The translations under genes were made by a program, and so were the position numbers. The notes beneath the pieces are model-generated. The model was not told the origin of the DNA and made no database searches. It saw only the letters and a program-made list of their open reading frames with translations. Shown here in pieces: positions 34,857 to 43,160 of a DNA stretch of 64,000 bases (position 1 is its first letter; each line of letters starts with the position of its first letter). Origin of the DNA: JBBIPA01 sp963820495 (lineage in GTDB: Bacteria > Chloroflexota > Dehalococcoidia > GIF9 > UBA5629); NCBI GenBank assembly GCA_963820495.1, contig CAWGAF010000001.1, positions 1,325,948 through 1,389,947 of the forward strand, written 5' to 3'.

Positions 34857-36002
34857 TCTACATGGATAATGCGGCCACATCATGGCCCAAGCCACCTGAG
34901 GTCTTAAAAGCTATGACCGATGTCCTGGAGCGCGCCCGGGGGTAACCCCGGCCGCTCGGGACACCTGCTGTCCATTGAGGCAGCGCGGGTAATGTACGAA
35001 ACACGAGAACTTATTGCCCGCTTTTTTCATATCGAGGATCCGTTGCGGGTGATCTTTGCCAACAACGCTACTCATGCCATCAATATAGCTCTTACTGGTT
35101 TGCTGAAACCTGGCGATCATGTTGTTACCAGTTCTATGGAGCACAACGCGGTAATGCGGCCGTTGCGAAATTTAGAAAAAAGAGGTATCAATCTGCAAAT
35201 TGTTCCTTGTGCCTCTGACGGAAGCCTCAATATCGAAGACGTCGCCAGTGCGGTTGATTCCAAGACACGTCTCGTAGTCATCAATCATGCCAGCAATGTG
35301 GTGGGAACCATATTACCTGTGGCTGATGTTGCCTCTATCGCTCATCAGGTTGGTGCTTTGCTATTAGTGGATGCCGCACAAACAGCAGGGGCTATACCTA
35401 TAGATGTGCGGGCAATGAGCATTGACTTATTGGCATTCACTGGACACAAGGGGTTGCAAGGCCCCCCGGGCATCGGCGGTCTTATTATTGGTGACAATGT
35501 TGATGTCTCGCAGATTGAACCACTTATGCGTGGCGGCACAGGTAGTCAATCAGAGTTAGAGGAGCAGCCAGATGATTTACCCGACAAATTCGAAAGCGGC
35601 ACCCCAAATATTGTAGGTATCGCAGGTTTACGTACCGGTATAAACTGGGTTACGGATAAGGGGATTGAAGCAATCCGAGCAAAGGAGAAAGAGCTTACTA
35701 GCGCTCTAATTGATGGCTTGTGTAACATACCTTATGTCAAAGTTTATGGGCAGCTTGACCCGAACAAGTCAACGGCTGTCGTGTCGATTACAGTTGACAA
35801 AAAACAAGTCTCGGAAATCGGCTTGAGGCTGGACGAAGAATTCGGCATCTTATCCCGTGTCGGATTGCACTGTGCTCCAGCAGCGCATAAGACAATAGGC
35901 ACTTTTCCAGAAGGTACGGTGCGGTTAGCACCAGGCGTGTTCACTACCAAAGATGATATCTTTGCAGTGATAGCAGCGATACGGAAGGTTGGCCGGTCAT
36001 GA
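34853..36002 (+). CDS. Cysteine desulfurase/selenocysteine lyase-like class V aminotransferase, frameshifted
   Basis: The true N-terminus starts at ATG 34853 (MIYMDNAATSWPKPPEV) and runs into a TAA at 34943-34945. The rest of the enzyme continues one base over. Deleting one G from the five-G run at 34938-34942 restores ...RARGNPGRSGH, the conserved family sequence, and a 382-residue protein. Downstream, the PLP lysine lies in FTGHKGLQGP and the catalytic Cys region in RVGLHCAPAAHK. It mobilises sulfur or selenium from cysteine/selenocysteine to the adjacent TusA-like protein. An assembly or homopolymer error is at least as likely as a real mutation. Confidence 0.88.
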
Positions 36003-36220
36003 CATCATACGGTGTGGTTTTATTTCATACAACTTCGTCTGCTATTAGGGCTGAGAAGTTGTTGATTAAAGAAGGGTGCCATATTAAATTGATACCTACA
36101 CCTCGCGAGTTTTCCAGCGATTGTGGTATTGCCGTGCGCTTCGATTGGGGTGAGCATGAACGAGTTAAATCGGTGCTGGACGCAGCAGGTGTGCAGATTA
36201 ACACTATTCATCAGATGTGA
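35999..36220 (+). CDS. DUF3343 putative Se/S carrier protein
   Basis: 73 residues. Family features are VLFHTTSSAIRAEKLL at the start, LIPTPREFSSDCGIAVRF in the middle with a single conserved Cys, and a short alpha/beta finish. DUF3343 proteins regularly sit beside selenium-associated class V aminotransferases. Its start overlaps the desulfurase stop by four bases, so all four genes from yedE are translationally linked. Confidence 0.85.
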   Translation: MTSYGVVLFHTTSSAIRAEKLLIKEGCHIKLIPTPREFSSDCGIAVRFDWGEHERVKSVLDAAGVQINTIHQM

Positions 36221-36319
36221 TTTAGAAAACCCCGCAAATTGAAGCTTACCACGCGCTGGGTCACCTAATCTACAGGATTACTCTAAATATCTATTTTCAA
36301 ACTGACCCACTACCTGTTT

Positions 36320-36348
36320 TTGACGGAATAAAAAGATTATTCTATAAT
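36320..36348 (+). promoter_or_regulatory. Near-consensus promoter of the metal-cluster island
   Basis: TTGACG at 36320-36325, 17-base spacer, perfect TATAAT at 36343-36348. Transcription would begin at about 36355, inside the palindrome described next. Confidence 0.7.
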
Positions 36349-36351
36349 AGA

Positions 36352-36371
36352 TTATGAGCATATGCTCATAA
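36352..36371. promoter_or_regulatory. 20-bp perfect palindrome, likely operator
   Basis: The core ATGAGCATATGCTCAT is extended to 20 bases of perfect dyad symmetry. It starts four bases after the -10 box and covers the transcription start. The DUF134 helix-turn-helix gene begins 17 bases downstream, so autoregulation by a dimer is the simplest reading. Confidence 0.7.
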
Positions 36372-36387
36372 CAAGGGGAGTAGAGTA

Positions 36388-36888
36388 ATGTCTAGACCAC
36401 CAAAGTGCCGTCGGGTTAATTTTATGCCGGGTATTACTTATTTTAAACCTGCTGGTATACCGCTGAGGATGCTGGATGAAATTCGCCTCACTGTTGAGGA
36501 GATTGAGGCTATACGTCTTAAAGACCTGGAAGACCTGGACCAGGAGCAGTGTGCTGAAAAAATGAACATCTCACGCCCCACATTTCAGCGAGTGCTGGAA
36601 TCAGCGAGGAAGAAATTGGCTGAGGCTTTACTGAGTGGGAAGGCAATCAGAATAGAAGGGGGCAATTTTGAAATGGCTCCATTGCACTTTACCTGTCCGA
36701 CTGGTCATGAATGGGAAGCACCTTTTGAAGTGGCGATGAAGGCAGCGCAGCAGTCTTGCCCTGTTTGCAGCACACCGGTCGTTGTACCTCTTCAGCCATC
36801 GGCTTTTGGGTGGGGTAGAGGAAGATGTGGTAGAAGACATGGTGGAGAAAACTCTAGATATAACGGGACGCCGAGAGTTAAAGAGTAG
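36388..36888 (+). CDS. DUF134 helix-turn-helix regulator with zinc ribbon
   Basis: 166 residues. It starts with the DUF134 hallmark MSRPPKCRRVNFMPG and contains a sigma-70 region 4-like helix-turn-helix (LDQEQCAEKMNISRPTFQRVL, about 50-70; shown in part as MNISRPTFQR). A C-terminal zinc-ribbon-like segment follows (SCPVCSTPVV, about 128-137) and a Gly/Arg-rich tail. DUF134 proteins are predicted DNA-binding proteins that precede NifX/MinD-type genes in anaerobes. Likely regulator of the island through the upstream palindrome. Confidence 0.87.
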   Translation: MSRPPKCRRVNFMPGITYFKPAGIPLRMLDEIRLTVEEIEAIRLKDLEDLDQEQCAEKMNISRPTFQRVLESARKKLAEALLSGKAIRIEGGNFEMAPLHFTCPTGHEWEAPFEVAMKAAQQSCPVCSTPVVVPLQPSAFGWGRGRCGRRHGGENSRYNGTPRVKE

Positions 36889-36890
36889 CT

Positions 36891-37622
36891 ATGAAGATTA
36901 TTGATGATCTTATTTCTAACTTAGACTTCGACGCGCCGGTAGGAGATATAAGGCAGGGACCTTTTCAAACGGCGGTGCTGACTCGCAACTGTGGTCTAGC
37001 TTCAACACCTCACGATGCAGGGCCTCACCATGACAAGGCGCCGGTAAAAGAGGCGGGCTATTTGCTACAGAAGGATGCGCTAACACTGGCAAAGATGGCA
37101 AACTCGTCCAGCCATCTTGAGGCGGCAATAGGCATGGCAACCATAAATTCACTCATTGAGCTGGACGAAAGGCATTGTGCAGACCTTAACGCAGGGGATC
37201 TTATGATGGAGAAGGGAAAAGACAAAAAAGTGGCTATAGTGGGCCATTTTCCTTTCATTCCTAGGCTTCGCTCGGTGGTGAAAGAGCTTTGGGTCATTGA
37301 ACAGAGACCTAAAGAAGGTGATTTTACCGAAGCCGAAGCTGGAGACTTTATTCCACAGGCGGATGTTGTTGGCATCACTGGTACTGCCTTCACTAACCAT
37401 ACCATTGAGCAGCTACTTACATTGTGTAGTTCTAAAGCTTATGTCGTTATACTCGGAGGCACCACTCCGCTATCGCCAGTGATTTTTGACTACGGCGTGT
37501 CTGCCCTATCGGGTACAAAAGTAATTGACTCTGAGGCGACACTACATTGTGTAAGCCAGGGGGCAACGTTCAGGCAAATAAAAGGGATTCGTTTATTAAC
37601 GATCCAAAAGGAGAAAAGATAA
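36891..37622 (+). CDS. DUF364 putative heavy-metal chelation protein
   Basis: 243 residues. The N-terminal half includes a DUF4213-like domain (GPFQTAVLTR, SSSHLEAAIGMATINSL) and the C-terminal half the DUF364 Rossmann-like fold (KVAIVGHFPFIPRL, ADVVGITGTAFTNHTIEQLL, VILGGTTPLSP). DUF364 structures suggest metal-chelate or metal-cofactor binding, and the family often neighbours Mo/W and Ni/Co genes. It starts two bases after the DUF134 gene and is separated from the binding lipoprotein by three bases. Confidence 0.85.
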   Translation: MKIIDDLISNLDFDAPVGDIRQGPFQTAVLTRNCGLASTPHDAGPHHDKAPVKEAGYLLQKDALTLAKMANSSSHLEAAIGMATINSLIELDERHCADLNAGDLMMEKGKDKKVAIVGHFPFIPRLRSVVKELWVIEQRPKEGDFTEAEAGDFIPQADVVGITGTAFTNHTIEQLLTLCSSKAYVVILGGTTPLSPVIFDYGVSALSGTKVIDSEATLHCVSQGATFRQIKGIRLLTIQKEKR

Positions 37623-37625
37623 TTT

Positions 37626-38429
37626 ATGTCACTGAGAGCTAAACGTAGTCTATCAGCACTTCTTTTCATCCTTTTATTCACCCTAGTTCCTGGCTGTGCT
37701 CAAGTTGAAGCTTCGCCCATAACCGTCTTTGCTGCAGGTGGAGCGAAGCCAGCGCTCGATGAGGTGTGCCGGCAATTCGAGGAGCAGTATAAAACTAAAG
37801 TAGAAGTTTCCTATGGTGGTGGTGGAGAAATATTGTCCAAGATGGTAATGGCTAAATGTGGCGATGTTTACATAGCTCCAGAGCAAAGATTCATGGAAGC
37901 TGCGCAAGAGAAAAAGGCAATCGACCCAGAGACAGTCAAGAGTATCGCCTACATGGTACCTGTGATTGCCGTCCCCAAGGGCAACCCCGGGCAAATCTTC
38001 TCTGTAGCTGACCTTGCCAAGCCGGGAGTTCGCGTAGCTGTTACCAGAGCAGAGACCACTCTCTTGGGAAAGTATGCTACGGAAATATTCTATAAGGCAG
38101 GTATTGCCGAAGCGGTGGAGAAAAACATAGTGACGCAAGCTTCGGACCCCAATAATCTCTTGAATATGCTTTTCATGAAGCAGGTTGATGCCGGTATTAT
38201 CTGGCATTTTTATCCAATTCTGGCTCCCGATAAGATCGAAGCCATACTATTGCCTTGCGAGGTAATGCCCGGTATCGGGGAAATGCAGGCTGCCGTAGCA
38301 ACTTACAGCCAGAATAGCAAATCAGCACTTGAATTTATCGATTTCATGGCACAATCTCAAGGCAAAGAGATATTCCAGAAACAAGGATATATCACTGACA
38401 TCAAGGAGGTAAAATCATATTGCAAGTAA
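37626..38429 (+). CDS. Molybdate/tungstate-type substrate-binding lipoprotein
   Basis: 267 residues. Lipobox LVPGC puts the acylated Cys at residue 24. The mature protein is a type II periplasmic-binding fold of the ModA class: VFAAGGAKPALDEVCRQFE, SYGGGGEILSKM, and later DAGIIWHFYP. ModA-type proteins bind molybdate or tungstate outside the cell for an ABC importer. No permease or ATPase gene accompanies it here; instead DUF364 genes lie on both sides, with an overlap of ten bases to the second. Confidence 0.85.
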   Translation: MSLRAKRSLSALLFILLFTLVPGCAQVEASPITVFAAGGAKPALDEVCRQFEEQYKTKVEVSYGGGGEILSKMVMAKCGDVYIAPEQRFMEAAQEKKAIDPETVKSIAYMVPVIAVPKGNPGQIFSVADLAKPGVRVAVTRAETTLLGKYATEIFYKAGIAEAVEKNIVTQASDPNNLLNMLFMKQVDAGIIWHFYPILAPDKIEAILLPCEVMPGIGEMQAAVATYSQNSKSALEFIDFMAQSQGKEIFQKQGYITDIKEVKSYCK

Positions 38430-39178
38430 TACCTGCTCTGGAACAAGCCAAGAAGAAGTTTGTTAATATTGTGGATAAGCATCAGTTGATGGGCGAGTTA
38501 GTCAAGGTGACGATTGGAACCCTATCGCCCCAACAAGCCATTGGTAGCCCAGCCAGACAGGACTTTGCCTTGCTGGCAGGCAAAGAGGTAATGATTGAAG
38601 CACAGTTCCGTGAAAGCTATGGGCAGGCTTTTACCAGTCAACCACAGAACTTTACCGGTCTTATTGATGATGTGCTGAGCCTGAACCTGAACACTGCCGA
38701 CCATAGAGCTATTTTCGTCGCTACGCTTAACGCGGTGGCGTCACATCTCGGGATTACAAAAGAGGTTCGTCACTGCCGTGATGAGGAGCCTGAGAAATGC
38801 GGATCCCAGATCGCGCAGAATATAGCCGACAGATATGGGAAGATTAAGATTGTACAGGTCGGCTATCAGCCAGCTATTCTGGAAAACCTGATCAAGAGAT
38901 TCGGTGCTGCCAATGTTCAGTGCACTGACCTAGACCCCAGGAACATTGGCACTGACAAATTTGGAGTCACAATCTGTGATGGAGCATCAGAAAATATGAA
39001 TCTAATTAAATGGTGTGATCTGATGCTGGTAACAAGCAGCACCAACGTGAATAATACTTTTGATGAACTTTATGAAGCGACTATAGCAAAGCGGAAGCAC
39101 TTCGTAATGTTTGGAGTTACTGGAGCTGGTATAGCGGCCCTTTTAAATCTGGATAGAATTTGTCCTTTAGGGCACTGA
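38420..39178 (+). CDS. Second DUF364 putative heavy-metal chelation protein
   Basis: 252 residues, start TTG with AAGGAGG inside the preceding gene. The C-terminal half has the DUF364 segments KIVQVGYQPAILENLI and VTSSTNVNNTFDEL. The N-terminal half differs from the upstream DUF364 protein, so the two are distant paralogues. With the intervening ModA-type lipoprotein they suggest a Mo/W or other oxyanion handling unit feeding the downstream cluster-assembly genes. Confidence 0.82.
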   Translation: MQVIPALEQAKKKFVNIVDKHQLMGELVKVTIGTLSPQQAIGSPARQDFALLAGKEVMIEAQFRESYGQAFTSQPQNFTGLIDDVLSLNLNTADHRAIFVATLNAVASHLGITKEVRHCRDEEPEKCGSQIAQNIADRYGKIKIVQVGYQPAILENLIKRFGAANVQCTDLDPRNIGTDKFGVTICDGASENMNLIKWCDLMLVTSSTNVNNTFDELYEATIAKRKHFVMFGVTGAGIAALLNLDRICPLGH

Positions 39179-39271
39179 AAAAAATAGAACAAGAAAGAAA
39201 AAAGCAAGAGTAACTAAAAAAGTAGAGGGCTGATATTGAGTTTAGCTATTAGCCCGAGAAAGGAGGAAAAC

Positions 39272-39592
39272 ATGCCAGGATTTGATGGAACAGGACCCAT
39301 GGGAATGGGACCGATGACGGGGGGTGGAAGAGGTTTTTGCGCTACTCCGGGAGTAGCTCGCCGGCCTCGTTATGGCAGGCTGAGTGGTTGGGGGAGGCAG
39401 GGTGGTTGTGGATGGAGATGGGGAGGACCTATGTATTGGGGACGGCCTGCTATTTACCCTACGATGAGTACTGAAGAGCTTGACTTTCTCAAGAATGAAG
39501 CTGAGGCAATGAAGGAAGAATTGAAGCAAATAGAAACCAGAATCGAAGACATGGAGAAAAGCGCTGGACAAACTCAATCTCCAACGTCGTAG
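39272..39592 (+). CDS. DUF5320 glycine-rich protein
   Basis: 106 residues from the ATG at 39272, which has AAAGGAGG upstream. The N-terminus is the DUF5320 repeat type: MPGFDGTGPMGMGPMTGGGR, then Gly/Trp/Arg-rich sequence, then a C-terminal coiled coil (about 70-97). These proteins accompany NifX-like and ferredoxin-MinD genes in anaerobes; the Gly/Met start may bind metal or a partner. No function is known. Confidence 0.85.
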   Translation: MPGFDGTGPMGMGPMTGGGRGFCATPGVARRPRYGRLSGWGRQGGCGWRWGGPMYWGRPAIYPTMSTEELDFLKNEAEAMKEELKQIETRIEDMEKSAGQTQSPTS

Positions 39593-39623
39593 AGAATAAC
39601 CAGAAACATGGAGGTTACATTAA

Positions 39624-39986
39624 ATGAAAATTGCTGTTACTGCTACAGGACCTGACCTGGAGTCACAGGTTGATCCTCGTTTTGGCCGGTGCCAATATCT
39701 GATGATTGTTGATCCCGAAACCATGCAGTTCGAGGCTTTAGCGAATTCGGGTACTATGGTTCAAGGAGCCGGTATCGCCACAGGCCAACTTGTTGCCAGC
39801 AAGGGTGTTAAAGCTGTGTTGACAGGTAGCTGTGGGCCTAATGCTCATCAGGTATTATCGGCCGCGGATATCCAGGTGATAACCGGTGTTTCAGGTAGCG
39901 TGAGAGATGCAGTAGGTAAATACAAATCTGGTCAGCTTAAGCCTAGTTCAGAACCTGATGTGCCAGCGCACCATGGCCAGAGGTAG
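39624..39986 (+). CDS. NifX/NifB-type dinitrogenase Fe-Mo cofactor domain protein
   Basis: 120 residues of the NifX/NafY/ORP domain family (MKIAVTATGPDLESQVDPRFGRCQ at the start, given as MKIAVTATG and DPRFGRCQYL; then GAGIATGQLVA, LTGSCGPNA). Proteins of this family bind or carry Fe-Mo or Mo-Cu clusters. There is no nifHDK in the window, so a role apart from nitrogenase is indicated. Strong GGAGG before the ATG. Confidence 0.88.
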   Translation: MKIAVTATGPDLESQVDPRFGRCQYLMIVDPETMQFEALANSGTMVQGAGIATGQLVASKGVKAVLTGSCGPNAHQVLSAADIQVITGVSGSVRDAVGKYKSGQLKPSSEPDVPAHHGQR

Positions 39987-40056
39987 GAAGGGCTTTAAGA
40001 GGGAAGCTATTACAAATCGCGGAGGCAACGATAAATAAAATTAAAGGAGGGTAATT

Positions 40057-40287
40057 ATGCCTAGAGGAGATCAAACTGGACCTCCCGTAGGGGGTGGTAG
40101 GGGTAGTGGTCGGGGTATCGGAAGGGGAGGCTCAGGTCAGGGTAGGATGAGGGGCAATCAGCTCGGAGCAGGTCCCGGGGGTAGTTGTGTCTGTCCCAAC
40201 TGCGGAACCAAGTCGCCGCATAAGCTAGGTGTGCCCTGCTACAGTATGATTTGTCCCAAGTGCAGCACAAAGATGACGAGAGAATAA
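40057..40287 (+). CDS. Gly/Arg-rich zinc-ribbon protein, DUF5320-like
   Basis: 76 residues: a Gly/Arg-rich first half (GGGRGSGRGIGRGG) and a C-terminal rubredoxin-like knuckle C-P-N-C ... C-P-K-C. It begins MPRGDQTGP, similar to DUF5320 starts, and lies directly before the ferredoxin-MinD pair (three-base gap). Likely a small metal-binding accessory of the same complex. Confidence 0.8.
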   Translation: MPRGDQTGPPVGGGRGSGRGIGRGGSGQGRMRGNQLGAGPGGSCVCPNCGTKSPHKLGVPCYSMICPKCSTKMTRE

Positions 40288-40290
40288 ACA

Positions 40291-41157
40291 ATGATAATAT
40301 CAGTAGCCAGTGGCAAGGGGGGAACGGGCAAGACTCTGGTAGCTACCAGTCTTGCCTGCTCCCTGAAAGATAAAAACAAGGTACAGCTTCTTGATTGCGA
40401 CGTAGAGGAGCCAAATGCTCATCTCCTGTTAAATCCAACTATAACTGGGAGTGAGCCTGTTAACATGCAGGTTCCCATCGTAGACAGGGGAAAGTGCACC
40501 TTCTGTGGCGAATGTGCCGAAGTTTGTGCTTATAAGGCTATCGCTGTCCTAGGAGAGCGCGTTCTGACTTTTCATGAGCTATGCCATAGTTGTGGTGCTT
40601 GCAGTTATCTTTGCCCGGAAAAGGCAATCTACGAGATCGGGAGACCTATTGGTACCTTAGAGTATGGTGCTGCGGACAATATAGATTTCATTCACGGTAG
40701 GTTGAACATAGGAGAAGCCATGGCAACGCCTGTTATCAAAAAAGTTCAGGAAAAGGCGAATAATCAAAATATCGTTATAGTTGATGTGCCTCCGGGGACA
40801 TCGTGCCCCGTCGTGGAGTCAATAAAAGATACTGACTTTTGTCTTTTGGTTACCGAGCCAACTCCTTTTGGTCTTAACGACCTGATGTTGGCAGTTGAGA
40901 CGGTGCGGATGCTTCAACTGCCCTGTGGCGTAATCATCAATCGTGCTGGTCTTGGTGATGAGCATATTGAGAAGTATTGCCTTGGCGAAAATATACCTGT
41001 ACTGCTTCACATTCCGCTGGATTCGAAGATTGCTGGCTTCTATTCAAGAGGTTTAACACTAGCTCAGAGTATGCCAGAGTGGAAAGACAGGTTTGTAGCT
41101 GTTTTTAATAGAATCAAGGAGATCGTAGGTGAAAGAGCTTATTGTGCTAAGCGGTAA
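40291..41157 (+). CDS. MinD/ParA-superfamily ATPase with inserted ferredoxin domain (first)
   Basis: 288 residues. Deviant Walker A at residues 7-15 (SGKGGTGKT), then an inserted 2[4Fe-4S] ferredoxin (C69-x2-C-x3-C and C-x2-C-x2-C-x3-CP, about 64-115), then the remainder of the ParA fold with VDVPPGTSCPV and NRAG. Homologous pairs occur in the Desulfovibrio orange-protein operon, where they belong to a complex with the Mo-Cu cluster protein. ATP-driven cluster transfer is inferred. It overlaps the second ATPase gene by 29 bases. Confidence 0.9.
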   Translation: MIISVASGKGGTGKTLVATSLACSLKDKNKVQLLDCDVEEPNAHLLLNPTITGSEPVNMQVPIVDRGKCTFCGECAEVCAYKAIAVLGERVLTFHELCHSCGACSYLCPEKAIYEIGRPIGTLEYGAADNIDFIHGRLNIGEAMATPVIKKVQEKANNQNIVIVDVPPGTSCPVVESIKDTDFCLLVTEPTPFGLNDLMLAVETVRMLQLPCGVIINRAGLGDEHIEKYCLGENIPVLLHIPLDSKIAGFYSRGLTLAQSMPEWKDRFVAVFNRIKEIVGERAYCAKR

Positions 41158-42001
41158 GGGAGGTACAGGCAAAACCAGCTTGGTTGGCTCTTTTGCTGCA
41201 CTTGCTGCAGACAAGGTGCTCGCTGACTGCGATGTTGATGCCGCTGACCTTCACCTCATTCTCAAACCATCAAGGCGCCAAAGCCATGATTTTTGGAGTG
41301 GGCAGGTAGCAGTTATTGATGAAAGTAAATGTACGCAATGTGGTTTATGTCAGGAGTTATGCCGTTTTCATGCTATCCATGATTACAGAGTTAACAGCAT
41401 TTCCTGTGAGGGCTGTGGCTTTTGCTCTCGCATCTGCCCTACTGAGGCAATCACGATGAAGGAAAATATGGCTGGTCACTGGTTCATCTCTGAAACTAAG
41501 TACGGCACGCTGGTCCATGCCAGGTTGGGAGCGGCTCAGGAGAATTCTGGAAAGTTGGTGGCGACGGTAAGACAACAGGCTAAGTTAATTGCAGAACGAA
41601 ATGGACTTGAACATATCATCAGCGATGGTCCTCCGGGTATTGGCTGCCCTGTTATTTCTTCCTTATCAGGAGTGAATCTGGCATTGCTGGTTACTGAGCC
41701 TACGCTGTCAGGCGCACATGACCTGGAGAGAGTACTGGGTGTTTGTCAGCACTTTGGTGTTCCTGCTGTGGTTTGTATCAACAAATATGATATAAATGAG
41801 GAAAATACCCGTAAGATCGAGGATTTCTGTTTGAGAAGCAACTGTCGGGGCCAGGGGGTGGAAGTAGTTGCCAAACTTCCGTTTGATAACGTAGTAACTG
41901 AGGCTATGGTACATGGTTTACCAGTAGTAGAATACAGTAGCAACGGTTTTAGCCAGCAGATTGTGGAGCTGTGGGAACGAACTTTGAGTTTGCTCAATTA
42001 A
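41129..42001 (+). CDS. MinD/ParA-superfamily ATPase with inserted ferredoxin domain (second)
   Basis: 290 residues, GTG start with AAGGAG upstream inside the preceding gene. Deviant Walker A LSGKGGTGKTS at 7-17; ferredoxin insert with CTQCGLCQELC and CEGCGFCSRICP (about 70-115); DGPPGIGCPV and a C-terminal NKYD guanine/adenine-side motif. It is a paralogue of the upstream ATPase, and the two probably form a heterodimer. The pair is typical of ORP-like loci. Confidence 0.9.
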   Translation: MKELIVLSGKGGTGKTSLVGSFAALAADKVLADCDVDAADLHLILKPSRRQSHDFWSGQVAVIDESKCTQCGLCQELCRFHAIHDYRVNSISCEGCGFCSRICPTEAITMKENMAGHWFISETKYGTLVHARLGAAQENSGKLVATVRQQAKLIAERNGLEHIISDGPPGIGCPVISSLSGVNLALLVTEPTLSGAHDLERVLGVCQHFGVPAVVCINKYDINEENTRKIEDFCLRSNCRGQGVEVVAKLPFDNVVTEAMVHGLPVVEYSSNGFSQQIVELWERTLSLLN

Positions 42002-42019
42002 AAAATAAAGGAGTTATGA

Positions 42020-42262
42020 ATGCCTATATATGAATATAAATGCTCTGAATGCGGGGGGACGTTTGAATCTTTGGTCCAAAATCTATCCGCTGCTGAAAAC
42101 CAGAAATGTCCTGCTTGTGGCAGTCAGCGTATTGACAAACTTCTGTCCCTGCCCAATATTCAGAAGGAATTTTCCACTAGATCAGGTACCACCTGTTGCG
42201 GTAGAGAAGAGCGCTGTGAGAAACCACCATGCTCAACAGAAGGTCATTGCCGCAGAGGTTAG
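42020..42262 (+). CDS. FmdB-family zinc-ribbon protein
   Basis: 80 residues. MPIYEYKCSECGGTFE is the FmdB start, followed by the second knuckle CPACGS. The C-terminal tail holds a further cluster of cysteines (TTCCGREERCEKPPC), more than typical FmdB. FmdB was first linked to molybdenum formylmethanofuran dehydrogenase expression. AAAGGAG precedes the start. Confidence 0.87.
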   Translation: MPIYEYKCSECGGTFESLVQNLSAAENQKCPACGSQRIDKLLSLPNIQKEFSTRSGTTCCGREERCEKPPCSTEGHCRRG

Positions 42263-42288
42263 AAAAAAAAGGAGGGCACATAAGCAAT

Positions 42289-42579
42289 ATGAAACAAATT
42301 GAACTTTCACCCAGGTATTCCACCAGCGAGATATCAGGCAAGTGCGTTAAATGCCTTGCCGAGGAGGAGCTTAACAACTGCTTATTTCAACTTCTCAGCT
42401 CAGGTGGAGAGGATAAAGAATTGCAGCAGAAATTTAATGCGCTGGTGGACTTTTTGAGATCACCCGAGGCAAGAACGCTAGTTGATGAGTCTGAAAGGTA
42501 TCTTGCCGAGGGCAAGAAGGTTAGTGTTAAAATACATTTTGAAGACGAAAAACTCAAATATGAAATAATTACAGAGTAA
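42289..42579 (+). CDS. Unknown protein, paralogue A
   Basis: 96 residues from ATG 42289. An AAAGGAGG lies 13 bases upstream, closer to an in-frame ATA at 42280, so the start is uncertain. The protein has a Cys-x2-Cys near residue 17 (KCVKC), then a helical region with LVDESERYLAEGKKVSVKI. It is clearly related to the product of 44667-44984 in the same island. No domain recognised. Confidence 0.7.
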   Translation: MKQIELSPRYSTSEISGKCVKCLAEEELNNCLFQLLSSGGEDKELQQKFNALVDFLRSPEARTLVDESERYLAEGKKVSVKIHFEDEKLKYEIITE

Positions 42580-42599
42580 ATTAATTGGGAGGTAATACA

Positions 42600-42995
42600 T
42601 TGAAGATCGCAGCTATATCAGATGACGGAATCACTATCAGCCAGCATTTTGGTAGAGCATCACAGTATGTGGTGTTTACGGCAGAAAACGGTAAAATAAT
42701 AAACAAGGAAACCCGCGCCAAAATGGGACATCAACATTTTGCTGCTACGGAAAACCATGCGTCACATGGTGAAAGGCATGGTTTTGACCCAGGCTCTCAA
42801 TCCAAACACCAAAGCATGGCACAAACTATAAGCGATTGCCAGGTTTTGCTTGTTGGTGGTATGGGGTGGGGGGCTTACGAGAGCATGAAAAGCTACAACA
42901 TTGAGCCTATTGTTACCGACGTGAGCAATATTGAGGAGGCAATCAAATTGTACCTGGGAGGTAAACTACCTAATCTTATGGAACGGCTGCACTAG
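42600..42995 (+). CDS. Second NifX-type Fe-Mo cofactor domain protein
   Basis: 131 residues from a TTG at 42600 with GGGAGG seven bases upstream. NifX/ORP features: LKIAAISDDGITISQHFGRA, a His-rich centre (HQHFAATENHASHGERHG, residues about 43-60) and LLVGGMGWGAYESM. The extra histidines are unusual and may bind metal. It is probably functionally paired with the NifX-like gene at 39624. Confidence 0.85.
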   Translation: MKIAAISDDGITISQHFGRASQYVVFTAENGKIINKETRAKMGHQHFAATENHASHGERHGFDPGSQSKHQSMAQTISDCQVLLVGGMGWGAYESMKSYNIEPIVTDVSNIEEAIKLYLGGKLPNLMERLH

Positions 42996-43160
42996 GAGTC
43001 CGATTTGGAAAGCCCTATATTCATAAGAACCGAATTATTGACTATAAAAACATAGAATGCAGGTAGAAATTGAAATGATACAAAGCATATTGTGACGGAA
43101 TCTAAGTTATTGATGAATATAATATTTTCACAAGTTTTGAGTAACTATGGAGGATAATCT

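Noticed and set aside
37683..38207. 174-codon minus-strand frame inside the molybdate-binding lipoprotein gene
   Set aside because: Antisense to a well-supported gene, no ribosome site and no family features.
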